This document shows positions 30,352 through 41,029 of a stretch of 64,000 nt of DNA, one piece after another. Position numbers and translations under genes: made by a program. Under the pieces are notes generated by a model. It was not told the DNA's origin. It saw nothing but the letters and a program-made list of their open reading frames with translations, and ran no database searches. Location: the NCBI GenBank assembly GCA_036346205.1, contig JARFJB010001971.1:18501-82500 (forward strand), given 5' to 3'. The first letter of the stretch is position 1. Each line of letters begins with the position of its first letter. The DNA comes from Vesta saturnalis (taxonomy: Eukaryota > Arthropoda > Insecta > Coleoptera > Lampyridae).

Positions 30352-30708
30352 TAAATAAAAAACTTCAAAATTACCGAAAAGATCGTTGACTGATGTAGAG
30401 CTAAGAGCACGCAAGGAATGTACCATACTTTAGGGGTGTGTTTATGAGAGATAATATGCCAAAATTGTCATGGAATAACGAGGCTGGTATTATTAATTTA
30501 GATAACCAAAAGGGACGTGGTACTCATTGGGTTTGTTACAAAAACGTGATGGAAGCGTATGGTACTATGATAGTTTCGGAAATATTCCACCACCGAGAGA
30601 AGTTCTGGACTATTTTCACGATTGCAAAATATACTATAATTACTCTCAAGAGCAACAATTCGTACCACAAATTGTGGACATCTCTGTTTAAAGTTTCTAT
30701 ATAAATAG
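30352..30708 (+). pseudogene. Polinton A adenain-like cysteine protease, frameshifted
   Basis: The region holds the blocks of an adenovirus-type maturation protease: SLTDVEL near 30,385, then GTHWV (catalytic His) near 30,525. In a shifted frame come YYDSFGNIP and KIYYNY, and in a further shift CGHLC with the catalytic Cys near 30,675. Three frame changes disrupt it: near 30,420, 30,545 and 30,665. Copy B (to 50,427) shows the intact order. The enzyme would cleave capsid precursors in the nucleus. The last codons (LYK-stop) contain the TATA box of the next gene. Confidence 0.8.
30698..30707 (+). promoter_or_regulatory. TATA box inside the protease 3' end, for the minor capsid gene (copy A)
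   Basis: TATATAAATA starts 42 bp upstream of ATG 30,740 and is made of the final Leu-Tyr-Lys-stop codons of the protease. The identical decamer at 50,417-50,426 in copy B sits at nearly the same distance (38 bp) from its ATG. Confidence 0.6.
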
Positions 30709-30739
30709 CATATTCAGTAGTTGGGAACATACAGTCACC

Positions 30740-31470
30740 ATGTCAATCACCTTCAGTGTAGAGGGTGTTGGTAACATAGCGAGTAATAACTTTTACCCCC
30801 GATCGAACTTAATTCGAGAAAACCTACGTAATCGGTGTGGTCGGATTTTACGGTTGTAATAGCATAAGGAATATACACGCTGGAAACGATAAATTTTATT
30901 ACATAAAAGCGACAGAACTCAACGCTATTGAAATTCCACATGGCGCATACGAGTTGGAAGAACTGAGCATCTATATAAAACGCACATTCCTACAAGTCTC
31001 TTTAGTTTAAGGGCAAATAATAACACGCTCAAGTGCGAGCTTAGCTGTGAATTTGACATAGATTTTACTCAAAAGGATTCCATTGGACGTATGCTAGGTT
31101 TTGAACCGGTGATATTGAAGCTAACGTTTTACATATCTCTGTATTAGATATACAAATAATTAAACATACAAATATTCACATAGAGTGTAATATTGTCAAA
31201 GGCTCGTATAGAAACGGGAATCCAGCGAAGGTGCTGTATGAAATAGACGTGTCTGTCCACCAGGCTATCGTTTAGCAAAATTCTAGCAATCCTCAGTATT
31301 TGGTAGTCAACACCAATACTATCGGTAATATTTCAATTAAATTAACGAACCAGAAGGGTGAATTAATCGATTTCGGAGAGAGCGAACCATTTACGGTACG
31401 ACTGGAACTAAAGAATATGGGCTTAAGAATTAACCAAGGTCCACTTCCATCTTTCCTCAATGATGTATAA
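30740..31470 (+). pseudogene. Polinton A minor capsid (penton-like) protein
   Basis: ATG 30,740 starts MSITFSVEGVGN, matching MSITFSLEGVGN in copy B. Conserved blocks continue in changing frames: GFYGCNSIRNI, IPHGAYE, RANNNTLKC, IGRMLGFEP, DIQIIKHTN, and NQKGELI near the C terminus. At least three frameshifts (near 30,790, 30,970 and 31,270) make it non-functional. Position between protease and major capsid gene, size (about 240 residues) and beta-rich character fit the single-jelly-roll minor capsid protein of Polintons; that is inference from gene order and family. Unlike copy B it has no internal duplication. Confidence 0.7.
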
Positions 31471-31473
31471 ATA
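31466..31473 (+). promoter_or_regulatory. TATA box of the major capsid gene (copy A)
   Basis: TATAAATA starts 35 bp before the probable start ATG 31,501. It overlaps the stop codon of the preceding capsid gene (GTATAA), the same compact arrangement as between protease and minor capsid gene. Confidence 0.55.
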
Positions 31474-31500
31474 CAGGACGTGAGCCTACAATGGTTTACT

Positions 31501-32788
31501 CAAGCAGGAGCGTGCTGGTGAATTAACGTCTGGCGAAAAGTACTTTTGGAATCTATAGGGTTAAAACCACATAGAAATGCAGATTCGTTAAACATCTTTC
31601 AAAGCGCACGTTTTGATGAGACCATCACCAAGTCTGATATTCATACATATCTTCCGTACGGCTCTTCTAATTATGGATTATCCGATGAGATCCGTATATT
31701 GATACAGAGTCAAGATTTGGTAACCGCAACATACGATAGTTTCCTGTATATTGAAGGTAAAATGGAATGGAGCTCGGCCCTAGAAGGAGCCGGTGTAAAA
31801 CATGTTATCTAACAAACAACTTTGCACCATTCCTTTTCGAGGAAATTACGAGTTAGGAGGTCAGAAAGTGGATACATGTAGAAATCCGGGTATAACATCC
31901 GCACTCAAAGGATACGTATCGTACACATGGAATGAAAGCAAAGGTTTACAGCATTTGGGATGGTCAGAGGAACGAGGAACCGTTACAAGTGGAACACGCT
32001 AAAAGCAACAAAGAAAAACATTTTACCGTCTGTATACCTCTAAAACACATATTCGGAAGTATGGAAGATTATCAGCAAGTTATCGTGAATATGCGACAGG
32101 AGTTGGTGTTAATACGTTCCAGAAGCGATGCTGATTGTTATAAGGGTACCGCAGACGACGCTAAAATAACGTTAAATAAAATTCAATGGAAGATTCCGCA
32201 TGTGATGCTAAGCGACAGTGCTAAACTAAGTCTGTTCCAAAAATCAATAAAAATACAACCATTACGATTCCGTTTCGTCAATGGGAACTATGAATTGCCA
32301 GCTTTAAAACAGACACAGTCGGACATATGGCCAATTAAAACTTCCACTCAATTGGAGAAACCTCGATGGACAATTGTGGCTTTTCAAAAGGGAAGAAGTT
32401 TTCAACGACGGAAAGAGCGGCCGATTTCGATAACGTGAATATTCGCAATCTAAAGTTACACCTCAACTCGGAAAGTTACCCATACGAAGCGATGCATCTG
32501 GATTTCAATGTCAACAAGTACATAATAGCCTACCAAAATTATTTAAATTTTCGAAGAGAATATTACACGATCAACAATCATGAGGATGCATTATTTGACT
32601 ATTCGCAATTCAAGACATGTCCAATATTCGTAATGGATTGCTCGAAACAAAATGAATCACTAAAACACTCGACTGTAGATGTAAAACTTGAAATGGAAGC
32701 GTTGGAGGTGTTTGAAGCCGGTATCGTTGTCTATTGTCTCATATTACATGATGCCATGGTGCAATACAATCCTTTGACGGAGAAGTGA
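31501..32788 (+). pseudogene. Polinton A major capsid protein (double jelly-roll type)
   Basis: The start at ATG 31,501 is followed by two early frame changes (about 31,515 and 31,545). The frames 31,546-31,812, 31,802-32,002, 31,932-32,438 and 32,366-32,788 then follow, all matching copy B. Landmarks are NIFQSARFDETI and IHTYLPYGSS near the N terminus, CRNPGITSALKGY, HIFGSMEDYQQVIVNMRQEL, SDIWPIKTSTQLEKPRW, and SYPYEAMHLDFNVNKYI with FVMDCSKQNES near the C terminus. Length (about 420 residues), order after the minor capsid gene and the family pattern fit the Polinton major capsid protein. At least five frameshifts prevent expression as one protein. Confidence 0.8.
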
Positions 32789-32799
32789 AAAACTATAAT

Positions 32800-32804
32800 A
32801 TGTC

Positions 32805-32841
<37 letters not shown>

Positions 32842-32904
32842 CTATTGTAATATTAGATGTATAAAATAAAGAACCATATTGACGACAACAACAACAACAA
32901 CAAC
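32800..32904 (+). repeat. Trinucleotide runs (TAA)n and (CAA)n before the ATPase gene
   Basis: About eleven AAT/TAA units occupy 32,806-32,839 and about six CAA units 32,885-32,903. If translation began at ATG 32,857 the CAA run would encode poly-Asn, which copy B lacks. Confidence 0.85.
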
Positions 32905-33597
32905 ATGCGAGTAGTGGTTCAAACTCAAAAACTACCTATTGTAAATCTCGATGATTTAACTCGAGCTGCAAACAGCGAGATACAACGGCATGGAGAGTTA
33001 CTTCCAAACAGCGTACGCGCTATAATTTGTGGTCCTTCCAATTGTGGAAAAACAAACACCATGCTCAGTCTCCTAACTGAACCGAACGGTCTTCGTTTCA
33101 AACACGTGTATGTCTATTCAAAATCGTTGAATCAAGAAAAATATCGACTCTTGGGTGAAATTCTAGATCCCATGAAAGATATTGGTTATTATTGCTTCAG
33201 TGATAATACTGACATTATGGAACCGAGCGAGGCAAAACCCAATTCAGTGTTTATCTTCGACGATATCGCTTGCGAAAAACAAAACCATATTAGAGCGTAC
33301 TTTTCAATGGGACGTCATAATAACAATGACTGCTCCTACTTGGGTCAAACCTATACCAAAATCCCCAAACAGCTGATTAGAGATAACGCCAATTTAATAG
33401 TGCTCTTCGAACAGGATGATTTGAATTTGCGTCACATACATGAAGATCATATCGCACCAATTGTAAGCATGCAATTGTTTCGAGACATGTGCTCAGAGAG
33501 TTGGCGAAATCGATACGGATTCCTGGTGATAAATAAAGACGCTGAAGTAGAACACGGCCGTTTTAGGAAAGGCTTCGATCAGTATATAATACCATAG
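32905..33597 (+). CDS. Polinton A packaging ATPase (FtsK/HerA, A32-like), intact
   Basis: Opens with MRVVVQTQKLP, which matches MKVVAETK at the start of copy B and supports ATG 32,905 rather than 32,857. The Walker A motif GPSNCGKT is at residues 43-50 and Walker B SVFIFDD at 114-120. A conserved block FSMGRHNN...LGQTYTKIPKQLIRDN follows, with a C-terminal VINKDAEVE and FDQYIIP. The 230-residue length is typical of the viral genome-packaging ATPases of Polintons, adintoviruses and virophages, which pump DNA into the capsid. No stop or frameshift is visible, and the catalytic motifs are complete. It is one of the few undamaged genes in either element. Confidence 0.92.
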   Translation: MRVVVQTQKLPIVNLDDLTRAANSEIQRHGELLPNSVRAIICGPSNCGKTNTMLSLLTEPNGLRFKHVYVYSKSLNQEKYRLLGEILDPMKDIGYYCFSDNTDIMEPSEAKPNSVFIFDDIACEKQNHIRAYFSMGRHNNNDCSYLGQTYTKIPKQLIRDNANLIVLFEQDDLNLRHIHEDHIAPIVSMQLFRDMCSESWRNRYGFLVINKDAEVEHGRFRKGFDQYIIP

Positions 33598-33744
33598 CAG
33601 TATCGTTAAAATATCATTTGGGAAAAAACAGCCTACAAGTAAACAACCCCCGTTTCAACAGGGTACATAACAGACCTGTTTTAAACAGAGCTATTTATTT
33701 ACCTGTTAGACCTGTTTTATCTGTTTTATTGCTGATCCGCACCG

Positions 33745-34888
33745 ATGGACAACGAAAGATTAGCGTTGACAAAACGTATAATTCAAGTTCGTAAAGCTAT
33801 ACAGCAAAAATATGATCATCTTAAGGAGGATCGATTTACTAAAGAGGCAAATTCCACTAAAACTTACAAACCACTCATTGAACCACTTGCAAACATTGCA
33901 AAGAAAATCGAACCGCTAGTAAAGACGGAGCCGGAGGATGCTGAGGAGGAGGAGGTATTCACAAAACCGTCACCAAAACGTCATTCCTTCCCTATCAAAA
34001 AGAAAAGGTCGCCGATTCAGCAGTATGGTACCACACCCTCAATACCTTATCATTTGCGAGGAATTAACAAACGAAGATCATCTTCTTTTAGTAGTAGTAG
34101 TAATTATGTTAGTCCATTCGCACAACTTCCGTATTTTCAAAGAAATCCTCTGCGTCAAGAGACACCATCGTTCCTCGAGACTAATGTGATTGGAGAAATT
34201 ACACCCCAAGTGGAAGAAGAAGAACATGTAGCGAATACCACCGATTCTATTTCGCTCAATACCTCTGCATCGAGAGAATTTCTGGAACAATATGATCCAT
34301 TACCACGAATATACATAGAACGCATGCTAAGCGATGCACCGAATGCAATTGATACCACTTATGGAGTTCTTTACGACATTTCCAGCGATAAGTGGGCAAT
34401 TGGCAAGACACCGGTAAAGATAGACGGAAAGGATTTGATTATTAAGGGAGTTTGGTATAATGGTACGAGCGGTCTCTATGATCTAATAATAATGAATGAA
34501 CCAGACAAACGTCTAATAACTAGCGAAGACGAGACGAACTATACACAAATCTTAATTGCAACTAATGCAGCTCGTCGTGATAACAACCCGGATGAACAAT
34601 TGAAAGGTACACGTGCCAAAAATATACAGGGATAATTAAACCCTTACTGGAGAAGGTGGAGGTGAAGGAGAAAAGGGGTGAAGTTACAATATTCAAAGAA
34701 ATTGGACGACCAGTTGAATACAAATACTGGAACAACGTGCATGAATTGATTCAAGATTTGGAGGTCCTGTGGGCTGAAAAATGGCCGGTAATACTGGACT
34801 CGTTAATGATATCATATCAGTCGTGGAAGAACTATACGAAGATGGATATATTGAGAAACCCTCCGAAAACTTTTTTAGTCAACTATAG
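33745..34888 (+). pseudogene. Polinton A protein of unknown function (DUF8207-like C-terminal domain)
   Basis: ATG 33,745 starts a helical basic region (RIIQVRKAIQQKYDHLKED). A disordered Glu/Pro/Ser-rich middle follows, then from about residue 200 a folded domain with YGVLYDISSDKWAIG, GTSGLYDLIIMNEPD and ILIATNAARRD. The frame ends at TAA 34,635, but copy B continues in the same sense. Single-base losses near 34,620 and 34,785 separate the last part (EYKYWN, EELYEDGYIE) up to TAG 34,886. The YG...GTxGLYDLI pattern resembles a domain of unknown function annotated in many arthropod Polinton-like proteins; I recall it as DUF8207 but cannot confirm. It is probably a virion or core protein by position. 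Confidence 0.65.
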
Positions 34889-34896
34889 TTCGCGCA

Positions 34897-35286
34897 ATGA
34901 TGGACAAGTTTGGACGCTCTCATGTTCACGCTCAATTCCATAAACTGCTAAAATCGCAATTCTCCATTACCGACGATAAGTTTAATGTCGAAAATAAGCG
35001 TTTAACTAATGTAGCCGATCCCATCGAACCTCAAGACGCGCTAACCTTACAGCACTATCAACTGACGAGGTTCCATTTAAATGGGAACCGCTTAAGAGCG
35101 GTAGCCGATCCTCAAGAAGACTCCGATGCCATAAATAAAGGTTACCTCGAGTTTTGTCTTCAGTTAGTGACGTCGCTTATAGATGATGTTCGTAATTATG
35201 TTGAGGTAGTACAAGCAGATTTAAATGCAACTAAAGAAACGTTAAGTAAAGGATGGAACGATAAGGAAGGATGGAACAAGTGGTAA
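34897..35286 (+). CDS. Polinton A tail-fibre-like protein
   Basis: ATG 34,897 to TAA 35,286 encodes 129 residues. The motif ENKRLTNVADPIEPQDALT is followed by a second weaker copy, LRAVADPQEDSDAINKGYL. Repeats of N-R-L-x-N-V-x-D-P-x-x-x-x-D-A-x-x-x-x-Y are known from phage tail-fibre and receptor-binding proteins, and similar modules occur in some Polinton/adintovirus fibre-like proteins. The C-terminal third is helical and hydrophilic. Copy B (55,223-55,660) has the same two modules. It overlaps the integrase start by 16 bp, consistent with a compact late block. A spike or fibre role is inference. Confidence 0.6.
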   Translation: MMDKFGRSHVHAQFHKLLKSQFSITDDKFNVENKRLTNVADPIEPQDALTLQHYQLTRFHLNGNRLRAVADPQEDSDAINKGYLEFCLQLVTSLIDDVRNYVEVVQADLNATKETLSKGWNDKEGWNKW

Positions 35287-36168
35287 ACGAGTTGCATAAA
35301 CCGGCACGCAAAATTTCCCTCGTAGACGCACTATTATTAAAGGATTCGATGATCTATGGCAAGCCGATTTAGCTGAATTTATACCTTACTCCAAACAGAA
35401 TAAGGGCTACAGATACATCCTGGTAGTTATCGACTGTTTCTCTAAATACCTATGGACGAGAGGTTTGAAGACGAAGACGGGGGTAGAAGTTATGAAAGCT
35501 ATGCAAACCATTTTTAAAGAACGGACTCCCAAAAATCTGCAAACAGATGCTGGAAAAGAGTTCTACAATAAGCATTTCGCTAACCTGATGATAAAACATA
35601 ACATTAATCACTATTCCACCTACAGCACTAAAAAGGCTAGCATAGCAGAAAGAGTGATTAGGACAATCAAGAATACCCTGTATAAAAAATTTGGGGTGCA
35701 TGGAAAATACGTATGGATTGGTCCACTTCTCGAAGAAGTGACGACAGAGTACAATAACCGTAAACATCGAACGATCGGAATGAAACCTAGCGAAGTAAAT
35801 GCTAACACAAAGCTTAATGTATATTCGAATCTGAAAATCTTTAATAAAAACCATCGGTTCATGGTGGGTGACATAGTCCGCATTAGTAAATTTAAAAGCA
35901 TCTTTGATAAAGGTTATATACCAAACTGGTCTAGTGAACTTTTCAAGATTGTTAAAGTACGCGTAACCAATCCGGTCACGTACTTGCTAGAAGACATGAA
36001 AGATACACCTATACTAGGTGGATTTTATGGACAGGAACTGCAAAAGCTAAATATCCGGATGTGTACTTGGTGGAAAAGGTCATTCGACGTAAGAAGAATA
36101 AAGTGTACGTGAAATGGTTGGGATTAAACGAATACTCGTGGATCGACGATGACAATAAAGTTTTATAA
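35271..36168 (+). pseudogene. Polinton A retrovirus-type integrase with chromodomain, frameshifted
   Basis: ATG 35,271 opens the frame, but a base appears missing in an A run near 35,309. The rve core then runs intact from about 35,330 to 36,050. Catalytic acidic residues are Asp in WQADLAEF (35,366), Asp in LQTDAGKEF (35,546) and Glu in IAERVIR (35,648). The SH3-like part GDIVRISKFKS...GYIPNWSSELFKI follows. A second frameshift near 36,045 separates a C-terminal chromodomain with YPDVYLVEKV and KWLGLNEYSW, ending at TAA 36,168. Polinton integrases insert the element with a 6-bp duplication, and a chromodomain could guide it to chromatin. Both lesions are single-base. Confidence 0.88.
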
Positions 36169-36257
36169 GCATATTATTGTTAACTACTTAACTAGAAATA
36201 AAACTCAAATTTATAAGCAATAGAGGATTGTATAATAAGCTCATTTGTATTTCAATA

Positions 36258-36365
36258 ATGCCGGTAAAAACAACAAGCAGTTTGGAACACTTAAATTACT
36301 GTAGAAAGCATCACTATTGGTTTAATAACGGATATAAATGTCCGGCTTGTATAGGTATCGACTAA
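36258..36365 (+). CDS. Tiny Cys/His ORF
   Basis: ATG 36,258 to TAA 36,365 gives 35 residues with the pattern C-x2-H-H-x8-C-x2-C (YCRKHHYW...KCPAC), like half a zinc ribbon. It lies downstream of the integrase with its own leader and is followed by AATAAA-type signals near 36,372 and 36,441. Copy B has no equivalent. Length is too small to assign a role. Confidence 0.3.
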   Translation: MPVKTTSSLEHLNYCRKHHYWFNNGYKCPACIGID

Positions 36366-36539
36366 TATGAATAATAAATTATTGTAATATAGTGTACTTA
36401 AGGTACAGACTAAATAGGATGTAATTTCTGTAAGAAAATAATAATAAAAGACAAATTGTAATTTATTTTTTATTAATAAAACATACTGATATATACATAA
36501 TTTTTTGTTTAATCTATCTAATTATCTTATGTATTAGAT
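36366..36539. terminator. Convergent 3' ends with polyadenylation signals (copy A)
   Basis: The + strand capsid/integrase block and the - strand block converge here. AATAAA-like signals on the + strand lie at about 36,372 and 36,441 and again near 36,476. The stretch is AT-rich and has no open frame. Confidence 0.45.
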
Positions 36540-37228
36540 CTAAAGTGTCTTGTAGTCCTCAAACTTAACTGATGGCCATTTCCCAGAGTCAGGTCCGCTT
36601 GTCCAACCTAACCGTTCGCCTTCCGACCTTTTTCAACGTTTTCCAGAATCCAGTTGTATATTGTGAAATGTTCATAATTTTTTGACGGTTCAAAAGTGTA
36701 TTTAAAGTTTTGCTCATTAATTACATCGATATATAGCTTAAGTGATTTACAGTTAGCATAATAAGCAGCAGTTGAAATAAATTCGTTAGTAGCCCAAGTA
36801 ATGTCATGATAATGTTTCTTAATATTTTCGATACTATATTGTACTTTAGGTGTAAAGCAATTATCATTATCGTTTAGCAAGTTACATACATATCTTTTAA
36901 AAGAAATTTTTAAATTTAAGGAAACATAAATTTGACCAATTACATTTTCTAATTCTATATCAGTTATAAAATCTTTTCTACACAAACTTCTAATAACATT
37001 TTAATATAACGGTCTAACTTAACCTTTACGTTAAATAATGTGTTAATCGTATCGATACACGCTCCATCTGCATTCTCAGCATACCACTTAAAGCATTCAT
37101 CAGGTATTACAATGTTCTGAAGTATGTTAGCAACTAGAATATAAACCTCTATAGAACCCTTCCCCATTAAGGCATGCTTCAAAATTTCTTATAAATTTCT
37201 TGCGAGGAATGTGCAATTCCTCATCCAT
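36540..37228 (-). pseudogene. Polinton A minus-strand gene of unknown function
   Basis: The start ATG at 37,228 gives MDEELHIPRKKF; a frameshift near 37,170, another near 36,980 and a third near 36,615 break it. Conserved landmarks are PDECFKWYAEN, YYANCKSLKLYIDV, YNWILENVEKG and a C-terminal GWTSGPDSGKWPS, the last of which is repeated as GWTCGPDSGIWPS in copy B. About 220 residues when complete. It lies just after PolB on the same strand. I do not recognise a family outside these two copies. Confidence 0.55.
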
Positions 37229-37291
37229 TTTTTTAGAGATTGTTGATTACTCATTTTATGATTTCTACAACAACAAAAGAAAAGTATAAGA

Positions 37292-40200
37292 TCATGTAAC
37301 ATTAAATCCCCAAGGACGAGTATCAGTTAACCCAAAATGTATTAACCTTTTATTATCATAAGGACTAAGAACCACCTTATTTTGTTTTATTGTAAACACC
37401 GAATGTTTTTGATCTTATAAGACGCTGGTGACGCTTTACAATGTTATAGTCGAACAGAGCCCTTTTATAATCATCTAATGTAACTTGTCTGACACTAGCC
37501 GATGTAGAACCTTTGGACTTCTTTACAACTTTGTGTTGGTTAACAGAGTATGCATACATTTTTGAGCGTAAACCAACAAACTCTAACATAATTTTACCGT
37601 GATTTTCATCTTTCATTAAGCCTGGCACTTTTTTGTTAACTAATGGAATGTTATAAACGTTATCGGGATCATAGTCTGAGGTATCAAATCTATTAATATC
37701 CTCTTTCATACTCTGATATATGTCGGTACAGAGAAGGCATACACAAGACTGTCTGTATCCGTATACAAGAGTTTGGCATTATTTTTAAATTTCTTTAAAA
37801 TATAATTATAATGAAAATCATATAAAAAGGTTTTTGAAACATCTAATACCGAAAATCCTGCATATATAGGTTTATTCAAAAAACTTCCAATTTGTTCATT
37901 TCTATTATAATCATGTCGTTGTCAAATATAACACAACTATGAAAATTGGGTTTGGATATAAGTGCGCGGCCAAACCACCTCCCATTTTGTGACTAAACGC
38001 ACATCCTTATATTTGCAAACATTTTCCATAAGTTTACCAAAAACGCTATTAATCATTAATTTAAAAAAGTTCTTATCAAATTCATTTTTTGATTCCTGAC
38101 TTAACATTGTGTTCAAAGCTATATATGTTTTTAACCACGCCGACTGTTTGAAACGTATAACCCGATTTACTTTAACTAGTCTTAATCCCTGCTCTAAATA
38201 CATTTTTAAATTCCTATAGTGAAGAACGTAGTTACGTTTTGGGTACAATGTGAGCAATAATTTCTTTAATTTGGATTTGGAATACGTGGCTGGGGGTATC
38301 ATGTGCTCAGGTGCCAAAGGTAGATCGCTATGGGACTCATGTAACTCTGTGGGGTAATCCAAGTCACAATCTATGATGTAACAAATGTCTGAATCGTTAG
38401 GATTATTTAATATGCATTCAATATTAGGCTCATCGATGAAAGAAAATTCCCCATATGGTAAAAATTCTTCCATTGTTCTTCCATAAAGGTTGTTAATATC
38501 ATAATAAATTAAAAAGCTCGTTGGGATACTAGAATCGTAGCTTTCACCCATGTATTTATTATTAGCTTTCGCGTAACGGTTGGAACACTGCGATACTCCT
38601 CCTCTAATACCTCTTTCGATGAACATAACCATGTCGATATCGGTAAAAAGTTCTAATCTAACTTGAGAAATTTTTAACATTGCATTAAATGCCAAACCTG
38701 GCGCTGTATAATAATAAAGAGGGTCCAGTTGATATGCGCTTAAGCAGGTTCGACGAAAATTTTCAAAAACATCCGCCAAAAGTAAAACATCTGTTTTTAG
38801 ATATAAATCCGAGTATTGACCTAACGTTTCAAGTCTAAACGTATTCCAAACATTAACGGCATGCATATAATCTTTATCCGTAATATCTTTGTTTTGAAAC
38901 TTACTAAAAAATGCAGTTTTTGGAGGTAAAGTAGTTTCATTAAGTTTATCCAAAGAATCAACATATTCATATGAAAAGACTCCCTTACAAACTAATAAAT
39001 TAAATTCATTATCACTATTACAATTTGATCGGGTAATATTTTTTTTATCATTCTCCAAATATGACAATTTCTCAATACTGTTACTCATGAACCTATAGGA
39101 GTCAATAAACCTATAGTCTATCCTTGTATTGTCTACCAATTTGGTGAAAGAAATGTATTTTTCTTTATTTAACGGTAAAAGTTTGACCTGGCCCGGAAAA
39201 CCCTTTGCCAAATCGCGAATAATAAAGTGTGAATAGTAACCACTAAGATTGTGAAACACTACAGGTATAACATGGTACACCTTAAAATTTAAATTACAAC
39301 CTCTGTGTGCCGCGGATCTATACATTCCTGTCAAATGATCGTGGTCTCTAACCTTTAATATCATCTCCCGTAAACGGTTTCCTACAAATATGACATACTA
39401 CCGCATTCTCAAAATCTTTAATCGGATCTTGTGTTAGGTTATCCATTGGTACAACCATATTAAATATATTGTTAACCCAATACGCCAAATTTAATAATTC
39501 ATTAACAAACCACGTAATACAATCCTCGCCCCTGTACAACTGAAATTTAGATAATGAGTCGTTATAAGAACATTTCAAATAATAAGCTATACTAAAGGGA
39601 ACATGTTTTTCGCATACACGTGTATTACTTCCTTCATCGTCTACCCGAGAGGATTTTTCAAGTATGCTTTCAAGGTCTGCATAAATGACGAACGGTACTT
39701 TTTCTTGATATGTGAAATGTTTAAATTCTAAAAATTTTTCATCGTCACTCATCGGTAATCTAGAAGAACACGTATTAATTTCGTGATAACGAGCTATATG
39801 CTTTTCTAAAAGAATGTTTGTAGAGAAATGATTCAGACATCGATTACAAAAAAATTGTTATGATCCCTATTGGATAGTTGCTTGGCAAACAGAGCTGACA
39901 TACTTTTTATCCAAGTAAAGTGATAAAGTGTATTATTATTACTATTAATGTAACTTGGTATACCTTCTTCTGCACCACATTTGTTATTTGAATCGCAAGG
40001 TAAAATCAGTAAATTAATTGACTCTGTTATTCATGTGGTTCTTACTTAATAAAAATGGAAACACTTTTTTACCCTTTACACAATATAAGTTAATTGAAAG
40101 GTTGTTTAACTTTTCAAATTTGCCAATGTCGTTTAATTTAATAGGAAACTGAACAGATTCATATTTTAAAATATCGCTAAAATGAGGATAACTAAAAACT

Positions 40201-41024
40201 CTATCGTTATGATTTTGTACTGGAAATAAAGCAGATACTATGGCCCACAAGAAACAATATTCATCATTATTTTTTACATTAACCACTGCCCGCTTCATTG
40301 CTATGAAATTAGGTACTTTAACATACGTCGAAACACCTCCCCTTATAGGAATGTAACTGTTAATATTAACCTTTAAGTGTAAAATTTCTTGCAATGCCCA
40401 TCCCGAACCCCTTTCCGCAAACTCTTCTAATTTTGCCTGAAGTTTATCGAATACATGCGTTTTGTACCGTTGTTCAAGATCGGTACCAACATCTATAATT
40501 TCATTTTTGGAAGCAAACGTTTTTAAGTCAAGCTCAAGGTTTTGAGGTTGAATGAAATGACAAGCTAAAACGACATTTACTTTAAGCATTGACTGTCGTA
40601 ACATTACATTAATTTTTCTCGAAAAACTTTTATAAGCACATTTCAAGAATACTAACGGATCTTTAATATTTAAATTGACTATAATACCTGTAAGTAATCT
40701 GTCATTGAAGCAAGATTGTACATCGTGCCACTGCAAGTTACTTGAACTGATTGCTACACCAGCGCTTCTTTTATCTAAAGTCTGTCTTAATTGATTTAAT
40801 TTCGCCAGATAACATTTGAGAATTGATAAATTACTTTCAAGTCTAAGGGGATTTTCATTTACAGTATACATTTGAATTTTAATAAATTTTTTCAAAGTCC
40901 TGATATTATTTCTTAACATATGAATATGCCTGGTTATTTCATCCTTAGTTTTCAATAGTTTAATAGCTTTGCGAATTACCTTAATTAATTCACTACTTGT
41001 AACAGAAACCGAATTTATATTCAT
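37292..41024 (-). pseudogene. Polinton A protein-primed DNA polymerase B
   Basis: Runs leftward from ATG 41,024 to TGA 37,292, about 1,240 codons, the usual length of Polinton PolB. The N-terminal region (41,024-40,014) ends with SYIPIRGG and VNVKNNDEYCFLWAI, a family signature. Further on: exonuclease motif FVIYADLES near 39,690, a Cys/His block with VRDHDHLTG near 39,340, exonuclease motif NLSGYYSHF, YLKTDVLLLADVF near 38,790, palm motif A DINNLYG near 38,490, motif B NSVFGKL near 38,040 and motif C YTDTDS at 37,748-37,765. Frameshifts lie near 40,015, 39,355, 37,980, 37,875, 37,712 and 37,405, with further stops near 39,770-39,860. Motif residues survive, but the gene is dead as it stands. 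It would copy the linear element using a terminal protein primer. Confidence 0.9.
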
Positions 41025-41029
41025 ATTAA

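Noticed and set aside
32857..32904. Earlier ATG of the packaging ATPase with a poly-Asn stretch
   Set aside because: The added residues come from a CAA microsatellite and are missing in copy B, whose start aligns with ATG 32,905.
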